NCBI GenBank assembly: GCA_910585855.1
Contig: CAJUGZ010000137.1
Location: forward strand, 1-11,089
Length of the DNA stretch: 11,089 nt
From: an uncultured Lachnospiraceae bacterium
Lineage (GTDB): Bacteria > Bacillota_A > Clostridia > Lachnospirales > Lachnospiraceae
Direction of reading: 5' to 3'
Part shown: positions 1-6,328 of the stretch, piece after piece
How positions within the stretch are numbered: the stretch's first letter is position 1
Layout: each line of letters starts with the position of its first letter
The notes under the pieces: model-generated
Databases searched by the model: none
Seen by the model: only the letters and a program-made list of their open reading frames with translations
Told to the model about the DNA's origin: nothing
Made by a program: the position numbers and the translations under genes

Positions 1-3000
1 CTTTAATAACCCCTTTTCCTACTACATGGTTTGGCAGGCAGCCAAATGGCTGGGTACATACGATATTATTGACTCCGGTATGAATTAACTCTAACATTTC
101 TCCTGTTAAAAACCAGCCCTCTCCTGTTTGATTTCCCAGAGAAACAATCGGCTTAGCATAGTTTGCAAGGTCTTGAATATTTGCCTGCTGCGTAAAGTGT
201 TCACTCTTTTTTAGTTCTTCTCTTGCAGTTTTTCTGAAAAATTCAATCGCTGAAATCCCTATATTGCAAAGTCTTGCTGTAGAATTTTTTGCGCCTAAAT
301 GTTCGGCTTTGAAGTTGGCGTTATAAAAACAGTATAAGAAAAAGTCTAATAGATCCGGCATAACGGCTTCCGCTCCCTCTGCTTCTAATAAATCGACTAA
401 GTGGTTGTTGGCTGCCGGAAGAAATTTTACAAGAATTTCTCCTACAATTCCTACTCTTGGCTTTTTTTTATCTGTAATGGGGAGTGTGTCAAAGTCATGG
501 ATAATGCCTTTGATATTGCGTTTAAATTCACCGAAGTTTGGTCCTTTTTTTAGAAGGGAGCGGATACAGATATCCACCCATTTTTGGTGCAGGCGGTTTG
601 CAGAGCCTTGTTCTTTTTCATATGGGCGCATCCGATAGAGAACACGCATAAAGATATCTCCATAGACCATTGCCTGAACGGCTTTTATCAGCATCGGGGC
701 AGTGTAGGAAAAGCCCGGATTGCTTTCTAGTTTATTTAGATTTAGGGAAATAACCGGTATTTCAGGGTGTCCGGCTTTTTCTAAAGCTCTTCGGATAAAG
801 CCGATATAGTTGCTTGCACGGCATCCCCCTCCTGTCTGGGAGATAACGATTGCCGTTTTGGACAGGTCGTATTTGCCGGACAGGACGGCTTCCATAATTT
901 GTCCGACTACGATGAGAGAAGGATAGCAGGCATCGTTGTTGACATATTTTAGTCCAATATCGACAGAGGATTTATTGTCCGTTTTTCCTAAGACTTCAAA
1001 GTGATAGCCCATATGGTTAAGAACAGGCTCTAGCAGTTCAAAGTGAATAGGGGACATTTGCGGGCATAAAATTGTGTAGTCTTTTCGCATTTCTTTGGTA
1101 AATAGAACACGGTTAAAGTTTGCCGCTGCGATTTTTCTTGGCTGGTGTTTTTGTTCACGGACACGCAGTGCAGAAATAAGGGAGCGGATACGGATTCTTG
1201 CTGCGCCTAAATTGTTGACTTCATCAATTTTTAAAACGGTATAAATTTTTCCCGATTTGGTTAAAATATCGTTGACGCAGTCCGTTGTAACAGCATCTAA
1301 GCCGCACCCAAAGGAGTTAAGCTGAATTAGGTCTAAGTCTTCTCTGGTTTTTACAAAGTTAGCGGCCCGGTAGAGGCGGGAATGGTACATCCATTGATCC
1401 ATAACAATAAGCGGGCGTTCTACTTCTGCTAAGTGAGCCACGGAATCTTCAGTCAGTACGGCAATTCCGTAGGAATTGATAAGTTCTGGTATGCCGTGGT
1501 GGATTTCTGGATCGATATGGTATGGGCGACCAGCAAGCACAATTCCCCGGCGACCAGTTTTTCGCATATATTCTAGAACGTCTTCTCCTTTTTTCTGGAT
1601 ATCTTTATGGACGGCATCTAGTTCGTTCCATGCTTTTTCTGCTGCATCTGTGATTTCCTGTGATGGAATATGATGGGAAGCAGAAAATTCTTTTATTAGC
1701 TGGTTTATTAAAATTTCTTTTGTAGTCATAGCTAGAAACGGATTTAAAAAACGGACTTTTTCAGTTTTAATTTCTTCTACATTGTTTTTGATGTTTTCTG
1801 CATACGAGGTAACAATCGGGCAGTTATAGTGATTGTTGGCGTCTGGTGTTTCGTTTCGCTCGTAAGGAATACATGGATAGAAGATAAATTTTACCCCTTG
1901 GCGAATCAGCCATGTTACATGCCCATGGGCTAGTTTTGCTGGATAACATTCGGACTCACTTGGAATAGATTCAATTCCTAATTCGTAAATTTTTCGGTTA
2001 GACTCTGGAGAGAGAACGACACGGAATCCTAATTCCTTGAAAAAAACTGCCCAAAAGGGATAATTTTCGTATAAATTTAAGACACGTGGGATTCCTACAA
2101 TGCCTCTTTTTGCAATATCTTCTGTCAGCGGCTCATAAGCAAAAATACGTTTATTTTTATATTCAAATAAATTGGGTATTTTATCTTTATTTTTTTCTTT
2201 TCCAATTCCACGTTCACAGCGATTTCCTGTAATAAACTGTCTTCCGCCGGAAAAACGGTTGACGGTAAGCAGGCAGCTATTGGTACATCCTTTGCAGCGT
2301 GCCATTGTAGTGGAAAAAGTTAAATGATTGATTTGTTCAATCGTCAGCATAGTGGTTTCTTTGGAAGGCTGATAGCGTTCTCTGGCAATCAGTGCTGCAC
2401 CAAATGCTCCCATAATTCCGGCTATATCGGGACGGACAGCCTGACAGCCTGAGATCTTTTCAAAACTTCTTAAAACGGCATCATTATAGAAAGTGCCTCC
2501 TTGTACGACTACTTTTTCTCCTAGATCTTTTGGATCGGTAATCTTAATTACTTTAAACAGCGCATTTTTAATAACAGAGTAAGCCAGACCTGCTGAAATA
2601 TCGGATACTTCAGCTCCTTCTTTTTGTGCCTGCTTGACATTGGAGTTCATAAATACGGTGCAGCGAGTTCCTAAATCGATTGGATTTTTGGCAAAAAGGG
2701 CGGCTTTCGCAAAGTCTTGTACAGAATAGTTCAAGGATTTTGCAAAGGTTTCAATAAAAGAGCCGCAGCCCGAGGAACAGGCTTCATTGAGCTGTACACT
2801 GTCTACGGTTTTATTTCGAATCTTAATACATTTCATATCCTGTCCGCCGATATCAAGGATACAGTCTACCTCTGGTTCAAAGAAAGCGGCAGCATAGTAA
2901 TGAGAAACTGTTTCTACCTCTCCTTCATCTAACATCAATGCTGCTTTTATCAAGGCTTCTCCGTATCCGGTGGAGCAGGAGTAGACAATAGAGGCACTGG

Positions 3001-4126
3001 TCGGCAGATGCTTATAGATTTCTTTGATAGCAGTAATCGCAGTGTTCAGCGGATTTCCGTTATTGCTGCTGTAAAAAGAATAAAGCAAAGAACCGTCTTC
3101 TCCTACAAGTGCTACTTTGGTAGTAGTAGATCCCGCATCAATTCCTAAGAAACAATCCCCTTCATAGGTAGAAAGATTGCCTGTAGTTACACAGTGTTCG
3201 CTGTGGCGGCTGGAAAAATTTTGATAGTCAGCTTCATCCTGAAAAAGAGGATCTAATCGTTTGACTTCAAACTGCATTTGGATACCGTTTGACAGTTGGT
3301 CAATCATCTGGTCAATCGAAAAATACAGGCTGCTGTCTGCATTCATAGCAGAGCCGATTGCTGCAAACAGATGGGAGTGATCGGGATCGATAATATGCTC
3401 CTTTGTAAGATTTAAAGTACGGATAAAAGCTGTCTTTAATTCCGTTAAAAAATGAAGAGGACCGCCTAGAAATGCTACGTTTCCACGGATTGGCTTTCCG
3501 CAGGCAAGACCACTGATGGTTTGGTTGACCACTGCTTGAAAAATAGAAGCAGAGAGATCCTCTTTGGTAGCCCCTTCATTGATTAAAGGCTGAATATCGG
3601 ATTTGGCAAATACACCGCAGCGGGCAGCGATCGGATAGATTGCTTTGTAGTTTTTGGCATATTCGTTTAGACCAGAAGCATCTGTTTGAAGAAGAGAAGC
3701 CATTTGATCAATAAAAGAACCTGTTCCTCCTGCACAGATGCCGTTCATACGCTGATCGATGCCGTTGGTAAAGTAGATAATTTTGGCATCTTCCCCTCCT
3801 AGTTCGATGGCAACATCGGTATGAGGGGCATAGTCTTGCAGAGAAGTAGATACGGCTACTACTTCTTGAACAAATGGAATAGACAGATGCTTAGAGAGTG
3901 CTAGACCTCCTGATCCAGTGATAACTGGAGAGAGTAAAACTTCTCCTAGTTGATTACGAGCCTTTTTTATCAGTGAGGCTACGGTTTCCTGAATGTTTGC
4001 ATAGTGGCGTTCGTAGTCGGAGAACAGCAGGTGGTTTTCGGGATCTAATATAGCAATTTTTACCGTGGTAGAACCGATATCGATTCCTAAACGGTAGTCA
4101 GATATTTTTAATTGTTCTGTATTCAT
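1..4126 (-). CDS. Double acyl-CoA dehydratase activase / DUF2229 giant protein (3' end outside window)
   Basis: An uninterrupted minus-strand frame of 1375 codons runs from ATG (4126-4124) off the window edge. The start is set by the ribosome site GAGAGGTG just upstream. Two ASKHA ATPase domains are visible. The first (about residues 12-265) has GIDIGSTTVK and the cysteine motifs ICAGGTGSF and AARCGVF. The second (about 326-590) has GIDAGSTTTK, EACSSGCGSF and GTRCTVF. In the activators of 2-hydroxyacyl-CoA dehydratase and benzoyl-CoA reductase, such paired cysteines hold a [4Fe-4S] cluster at the dimer interface and ATP drives low-potential electron transfer; here both pairs are kept. Next comes a cysteine cluster (C611, C614, C618, C637), then a DUF2229-like half with SECYPAK (C727), FYPCIPYE (C752), NNDACYPS (C1067) and, near the edge, QPFGCLPNH. 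Family members are about 1400 residues, so little is missing. No separate dehydratase subunits lie nearby. The substrate is unknown. An ATP-driven reductase or activase role is inferred from the family. Confidence 0.93.
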   Translation of the reverse strand, partial: MNTEQLKISDYRLGIDIGSTTVKIAILDPENHLLFSDYERHYANIQETVASLIKKARNQLGEVLLSPVITGSGGLALSKHLSIPFVQEVVAVSTSLQDYAPHTDVAIELGGEDAKIIYFTNGIDQRMNGICAGGTGSFIDQMASLLQTDASGLNEYAKNYKAIYPIAARCGVFAKSDIQPLINEGATKEDLSASIFQAVVNQTISGLACGKPIRGNVAFLGGPLHFLTELKTAFIRTLNLTKEHIIDPDHSHLFAAIGSAMNADSSLYFSIDQMIDQLSNGIQMQFEVKRLDPLFQDEADYQNFSSRHSEHCVTTGNLSTYEGDCFLGIDAGSTTTKVALVGEDGSLLYSFYSSNNGNPLNTAITAIKEIYKHLPTSASIVYSCSTGYGEALIKAALMLDEGEVETVSHYYAAAFFEPEVDCILDIGGQDMKCIKIRNKTVDSVQLNEACSSGCGSFIETFAKSLNYSVQDFAKAALFAKNPIDLGTRCTVFMNSNVKQAQKEGAEVSDISAGLAYSVIKNALFKVIKITDPKDLGEKVVVQGGTFYNDAVLRSFEKISGCQAVRPDIAGIMGAFGAALIARERYQPSKETTMLTIEQINHLTFSTTMARCKGCTNSCLLTVNRFSGGRQFITGNRCERGIGKEKNKDKIPNLFEYKNKRIFAYEPLTEDIAKRGIVGIPRVLNLYENYPFWAVFFKELGFRVVLSPESNRKIYELGIESIPSESECYPAKLAHGHVTWLIRQGVKFIFYPCIPYERNETPDANNHYNCPIVTSYAENIKNNVEEIKTEKVRFLNPFLAMTTKEILINQLIKEFSASHHIPSQEITDAAEKAWNELDAVHKDIQKKGEDVLEYMRKTGRRGIVLAGRPYHIDPEIHHGIPELINSYGIAVLTEDSVAHLAEVERPLIVMDQWMYHSRLYRAANFVKTREDLDLIQLNSFGCGLDAVTTDCVNDILTKSGKIYTVLKIDEVNNLGAARIRIRSLISALRVREQKHQPRKIAAANFNRVLFTKEMRKDYTILCPQMSPIHFELLEPVLNHMGYHFEVLGKTDNKSSVDIGLKYVNNDACYPSLIVVGQIMEAVLSGKYDLSKTAIVISQTGGGCRASNYIGFIRRALEKAGHPEIPVISLNLNKLESNPGFSYTAPMLIKAVQAMVYGDIFMRVLYRMRPYEKEQGSANRLHQKWVDICIRSLLKKGPNFGEFKRNIKGIIHDFDTLPITDKKKPRVGIVGEILVKFLPAANNHLVDLLEAEGAEAVMPDLLDFFLYCFYNANFKAEHLGAKNSTARLCNIGISAIEFFRKTAREELKKSEHFTQQANIQDLANYAKPIVSLGNQTGEGWFLTGEMLELIHTGVNNIVCTQPFGCLPNHVVGKGVIK

Positions 4127-4149
4127 AATACACCTCTCAGATACAAATG

Positions 4150-4172
4150 GACTGTTTAGAACAGTCTTTTTT
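4150..4172 (-). promoter_or_regulatory. Palindromic hairpin in the activase leader
   Basis: GACTGTT-TAG-AACAGTC is a perfect 7-bp inverted repeat (4150-4166), followed on the plus strand by six T (4167-4172). On the minus strand it lies inside the predicted leader, about 24 bases before the start codon and just upstream of the ribosome site. Read in the plus direction it has the form of a short intrinsic terminator that would stop antisense transcripts leaving the activase gene. Read as DNA it could be an operator. The sequence does not decide between these uses. Confidence 0.5.
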
Positions 4173-4192
4173 GTTTTAACAAAATCCAACTT

Positions 4193-4221
4193 ATTATAAT
4201 GCATTAGGGGACAAAATTCAA
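4193..4221 (-). promoter_or_regulatory. Sigma-A promoter of the activase gene
   Basis: Read on the minus strand, TTGAAT (4221-4216) is followed by a 17-base spacer and a perfect TATAAT (4198-4193). Transcription would start near 4186, giving a leader of about 60 bases before the ATG at 4126. The match to the housekeeping consensus is strong and correctly oriented. Confidence 0.8.
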
Positions 4222-4279
4222 CATTCGAAAAATAAAAATAGTATAAAAATGTCGAGGAAGGTTGATAATACTTATGTTT

Positions 4280-4308
4280 TTGCTTAGTGTTAAATTTAGG
4301 AATATATT
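4280..4308 (+). promoter_or_regulatory. Promoter for the large structured RNA
   Basis: TTGCTT (4280-4285), a 17-base spacer and TATATT (4303-4308) give a sigma-A-like promoter that would start transcription at about 4314-4316. That is directly at the first small hairpin (GTGTC 4315-4319 pairing with GACGC 4327-4331) and 18 bases before the long helix begins. It diverges from the activase promoter, with about 60 bases between the two -35 elements. The position relative to the RNA fold supports it as much as the sequence does. Confidence 0.6.
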
Positions 4309-4332
4309 GTTTGAGTGTCGAACCCGGACGCC

Positions 4333-4648
4333 AGATTGGGGGAAACATTTGGGATTGCTGCTTCAATCTCCGAAAAGCAAGAAGGTCTAAGGCTTCTGCG
4401 CCTAGGTGCATACAACCGGACGAACCGGTGCGCAATTCGCCCTTGCATCAACCGAAGCGTTGGTGGGGTAAGGAAGTCTGTACCAACTGTAAGGTATAAT
4501 TTTCCTCTACAACGGGCTAAACACGCACCTTTTTTTGCACACACTGCGTTTAGCAGCATGTGCAAAAAATTCTAGAATTTAAGCAGAAGCCTAAGACCTT
4601 CTAACTTTTCTCCGAAGTCGCTGCAATCCCAAACATTTCCCCCAATCT
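4333..4648 (+). repeat. Long interrupted inverted repeat forming the main RNA helix
   Basis: Arm 4333-4399 is complementary to 4583-4648. Pairs checked base by base: 4333-4345 with 4636-4648 (13 bp), a symmetric CA/CA mismatch, 4348-4358 with 4623-4633 (11 bp), 4361-4364 with 4614-4617, an internal loop, 4372-4377 with 4605-4610 (6 bp), a 2x2 mismatch, 4380-4388 with 4594-4602 (9 bp), an A-A mismatch, and 4390-4399 with 4583-4592 (10 bp). The total is about 53 bp around a 183-base interior. Regular blocks broken by small symmetric mismatches suit a conserved RNA helix better than a recent DNA inversion. Confidence 0.9.
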
Positions 4649-4726
4649 AGCTGATACAGACGAAACCTGAAGAAAGGTCTGCGCAGGTTTACTATTTATT
4701 GCGATTTTTTCGGCTTGAAGTACACA

Positions 4727-4866
4727 GCTGAAAGCGGAAAGGGGCTCTATGCAGGGTCATCATTTCCCGTCGGCACTTAGACGCTGTATTTTAGCGTCTT
4801 AGTGTCCGCTACGAGGAAATGCTAAGCGCAAGCGGGCCCGGAATAGAGCCCCTTTCCGCTTTCGGC
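4727..4866 (+). repeat. 24-bp inverted repeat with nested hairpins (3' domain of the RNA)
   Basis: 4730-4750 is a perfect 21-base complement of 4843-4863. The pairing extends to 4727/4866 with one G-T wobble. Nested inside are CATTTCC 4761-4767 with GGAAATG 4815-4821, and a hairpin 4771-4785/4793-4808 (one T-T mismatch and one bulged T, 7-base loop 4786-4792). A small GCGCAAGC tetraloop-like hairpin and a GGGCCC near 4834-4839 also lie inside. Together they give a compact multi-branched fold. It is not followed directly by a T run, so it does not look like a simple terminator. Confidence 0.85.
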
Positions 4867-4889
4867 GTCCTCTTTACGGAAACTATTTT

Positions 4890-4919
4890 TTGATGTAGGA
4901 ATATACTATATTATATATA
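4890..4919 (+). promoter_or_regulatory. Possible promoter of the LysM gene
   Basis: TTGATG (4890-4895) lies 16-18 bases before an AT-rich run containing TATATA (4912-4917 or 4914-4919). Transcription would start about 20 bases before the ATG at 4943, leaving room for the ribosome site. The alternating TA run makes the -10 ambiguous. Cotranscription from the RNA promoter is an alternative. Confidence 0.4.
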
Positions 4920-4942
4920 TGAAACTAGGAAAGGAAAAAGTC

Positions 4943-5272
4943 ATGAGAGATTATGAATATGCAGACAGAGGAAATTTTGATAGCTGTTATGGGCTGTATC
5001 ATGTGATAGAACAGGGCGATACATTATATCGGCTTGGAAAGCAATATCGTGTCAGTGTTTCGGACATTATGCAGGCGAATCCCTATGTAGATGTTTATAA
5101 TCTGCAAATTGGGGAAACACTTTGTATACCGGCAGTTTCTCCGGTCGAATTGGAAGTGGAGAGTGTGAAAAAAGATCATCATTTTTCGGAGAATGAATCG
5201 GTAAAAGAAGTGCTGAAAAAGGCTGGTATTTCTATGTCAGAGTTTGTTCAATGGCTGAATCATAAAAATTAG
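4943..5272 (+). CDS. Small LysM-domain protein without signal peptide
   Basis: This encodes 109 residues. One LysM motif spans about residues 19-63 (YHVIEQGDTLYRLGKQY, then IMQANP and LQIGETLCIP), the fold that binds N-acetylglucosamine in peptidoglycan or chitin-like glycans. The remaining 45 residues are charged and end in a probable helix (SVKEVLKKAGISMSEFVQWL). The ATG at 4943 is chosen because AGGAAAGG (4927-4934) sits 8 bases upstream; an in-frame ATG at 4919 has no ribosome site and lies in the AT-rich promoter region. There is no signal peptide or transmembrane helix. The protein is therefore either cytoplasmic until cell lysis or, as with the LysM coat protein SafA of Bacillus, delivered to the forespore surface from the mother cell; the latter is only an analogy. 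The gene stands alone, between the structured RNA and the promoter of the next operon. Confidence 0.85.
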   Translation: MRDYEYADRGNFDSCYGLYHVIEQGDTLYRLGKQYRVSVSDIMQANPYVDVYNLQIGETLCIPAVSPVELEVESVKKDHHFSENESVKEVLKKAGISMSEFVQWLNHKN

Positions 5273-5294
5273 GCAGAAATTTTTAGGCAGAAAT
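5269..5294 (+). repeat. Tandem 12-base repeat upstream of the rhomboid-pyk promoter
   Basis: TTAGGCAGAAAT occurs at 5269-5280 and again at 5283-5294, a 14-base period. The second copy ends four bases before the -35 box at 5299. A shorter copy, TTAGGCAG, recurs at 5445-5452. The placement would suit a regulator site, but the repeat could be chance duplication overlapping the LysM stop codon. Confidence 0.4.
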
Positions 5295-5298
5295 GCGA

Positions 5299-5327
5299 TT
5301 GACAAAAAGTGGCAGTATCTTTATAAT
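5299..5327 (+). promoter_or_regulatory. Perfect-consensus sigma-A promoter of the rhomboid-like/pyk operon
   Basis: TTGACA (5299-5304), exactly 17 bases, then TATAAT (5322-5327): both boxes match the housekeeping consensus completely. The start site would be near 5334, giving a leader of about 140 bases. A promoter this strong fits the high expression expected for a glycolytic gene. Confidence 0.92.
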
Positions 5328-5360
5328 GGACACATTATCAGATAAAAAATGGAATGTAAT

Positions 5361-5394
5361 AAGGTGTTCCCGGGCGGCGGCTCGGGAGCTTCTT
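5361..5394 (+). promoter_or_regulatory. GC-rich leader hairpin
   Basis: 5361-5372 (AAGGTGTTCCCG) pairs with 5383-5394 (CGGGAGCTTCTT) with one T-T mismatch and two G-T wobbles, around a ten-base loop GGCGGCGGCT. It lies about 27 bases into the predicted leader, is far richer in GC than its surroundings and has no following T run. It is therefore not a terminator as it stands. It may stabilise the 5' end of the messenger or bind a protein. No known riboswitch consensus is recognised. Confidence 0.55.
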
Positions 5395-5473
5395 GGGATA
5401 AAGTTTTGGATAGAGTTTTGAAAATGGGGAAAAGGAAAATACGGTTAGGCAGTTACGGAAAGAGGGATTTGAC

Positions 5474-6295
5474 ATGAAGTGGATGAATAAGTTGGAACGA
5501 AAATTTGGAAAATATGCTATTCAAAATTTAATGATGTATATTATTGCATTGTATTGTCTGGGGTTTGTAATTAATATGGTAAATCCTATGATTTATTATC
5601 GGTATTTATCGTTGGATATTCGGCAGGTTTTGCATGGACAGGTTTGGAGGCTTGTGACATTTATTATACAGCCGCCCAGCAATAATATTTTATTTGTGAT
5701 TTTGTCGCTTTATCTTTATTATATGATTGGGACAAATTTAGAGCGGACTTGGGGGGCTTTTCGGTTTAATCTCTACTTTTTTGCCGGGATGTTGGGACAT
5801 ATTCTGGCTGCTCTTTTGGTTTATCTGATTTCGGGAAAGGTTTTTCTGCTTACTACTACGTATTTAAATTTTTCTCTATTTTTTGCTTTTGGTATGACTT
5901 ATCCAGATATGCAGTTTTTGCTTTATTTTATTATACCAGTAAAGGTGAAATATTTAGCTTATATTGATGGAGCATTTTTTTTGATTCAGGCGGTATTTTC
6001 CATGATGGCTCATGATTATGCAACGGTGGTTGCGATTGTGGTTTCTATGTTGAATGTGGTATGGTTTTTCTTTGCTACAAGGAATTTAAGAAGATTAGAT
6101 CCAAGAGAAATACATCGAAGACATACTTATCAGCAGCAGGTACGGCAGCCACGGGGGATTACAAAACATAAATGTGCTATCTGCGGCAGAACAGAATTAG
6201 ATGGAGAGGATTTGGAATTTCGTTTTTGTTCCAAGTGTAACGGGAATTATGAGTATTGTCAGGAACATTTATTTACACATACACATGTAAAGTAA
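5474..6295 (+). CDS. Rhomboid-fold membrane protein, catalytically inactive, with C-terminal zinc ribbon
   Basis: This encodes 273 residues. The start has AGAGGG seven bases upstream. About six hydrophobic segments span residues 16-203, with loops reminiscent of the rhomboid/Derlin superfamily: VWRLVTF (W58, R59) before the second segment and the NLERTWG/NLYFFAG stretch after it. The rhomboid protease signature GxSG and its partner histidine are absent (the corresponding region reads NFSLFFAFGMTYPD), so proteolysis is not expected. A Derlin- or iRhom-like role in handling membrane proteins is only an analogy. The cytosolic tail holds C234-x2-C237 and C252-x2-C255, a zinc ribbon, followed by C262, H265, H269 and H271, which could form a second metal site. 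It is the first gene after a perfect promoter and lies 33 bases before pyk, so the two are probably cotranscribed. The reason for that pairing is unknown. Confidence 0.8.
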   Translation: MKWMNKLERKFGKYAIQNLMMYIIALYCLGFVINMVNPMIYYRYLSLDIRQVLHGQVWRLVTFIIQPPSNNILFVILSLYLYYMIGTNLERTWGAFRFNLYFFAGMLGHILAALLVYLISGKVFLLTTTYLNFSLFFAFGMTYPDMQFLLYFIIPVKVKYLAYIDGAFFLIQAVFSMMAHDYATVVAIVVSMLNVVWFFFATRNLRRLDPREIHRRHTYQQQVRQPRGITKHKCAICGRTELDGEDLEFRFCSKCNGNYEYCQEHLFTHTHVK

Positions 6296-6328
6296 GGGAA
6301 ATAAATTTTAATTAAAGGAGATGGAGCG

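Larger units (their letters stand above)
4314..4891 (+). ncRNA. Candidate large structured noncoding RNA, about 580 nt, family not recognised
   Basis: No frame here gives a plausible protein, but the stretch is dense in complementary segments. In order: a 5-bp hairpin (4315-4331); a long-range helix pairing 4333-4399 with 4583-4648, in blocks of 13, 11, 4, 6, 9 and 10 bp separated by small internal loops; inside it a short hairpin (ACCGG/CCGGT, 4415-4429), GTTGGT 4459-4464 with ACCAAC 4482-4487, and two crossing stems at 4516-4569; then alternative pairings at 4657-4690 (CAGAC/GTCTG or AAACCTG/CAGGTTT); then a 24-bp stem 4727-4750/4843-4866 enclosing nested hairpins; finally six T at 4886-4891. 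A promoter precedes it. I see no RNase P, tmRNA, SRP or group I/II intron core motifs. Large bacterial RNAs such as ROOL, OLE, GOLLD, skipping-rope or raiA are possible relatives, which I cannot test by eye. The exact ends and the plus-strand assignment are inferred. Confidence 0.7.

Noticed and set aside
405..2932. Plus-strand frames at 405-638, 1476-1673 and 2717-2932
   Set aside because: They are antisense to the continuous, domain-rich activase gene and show no family resemblance or ribosome sites.
4287..4575. Three overlapping reading frames of 70-89 codons on both strands (4287-4499 plus, 4296-4565 minus, 4315-4575 plus)
   Set aside because: They lack ribosome sites, resemble no protein family and lie across the complementary arms of the structured RNA. 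The base pattern is explained by helix pairing, not coding.
4727..4866. Interpretation of the 24-bp inverted repeat as a miniature transposable element
   Set aside because: No flanking target-site duplication is seen. The interior folds into nested hairpins and the repeat sits in line with other RNA helices.
4314..4891. CRISPR array, tRNA, RNase P RNA, tmRNA or group II intron
   Set aside because: There are no regularly spaced direct repeats, no cloverleaf with CCA stem, and none of the conserved core motifs of those RNAs on either strand.
4919..4942. Upstream in-frame ATG for the LysM gene
   Set aside because: It lies in the AT-rich -10 region without a ribosome site. The ATG at 4943 has AGGAAAGG at proper spacing.
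5424..5477. 17-codon leader frame ending in an ATGA overlap with the rhomboid-like start
   Set aside because: No ribosome site precedes its ATG and the peptide is unremarkable. The overlap alone is not enough to call a leader peptide.
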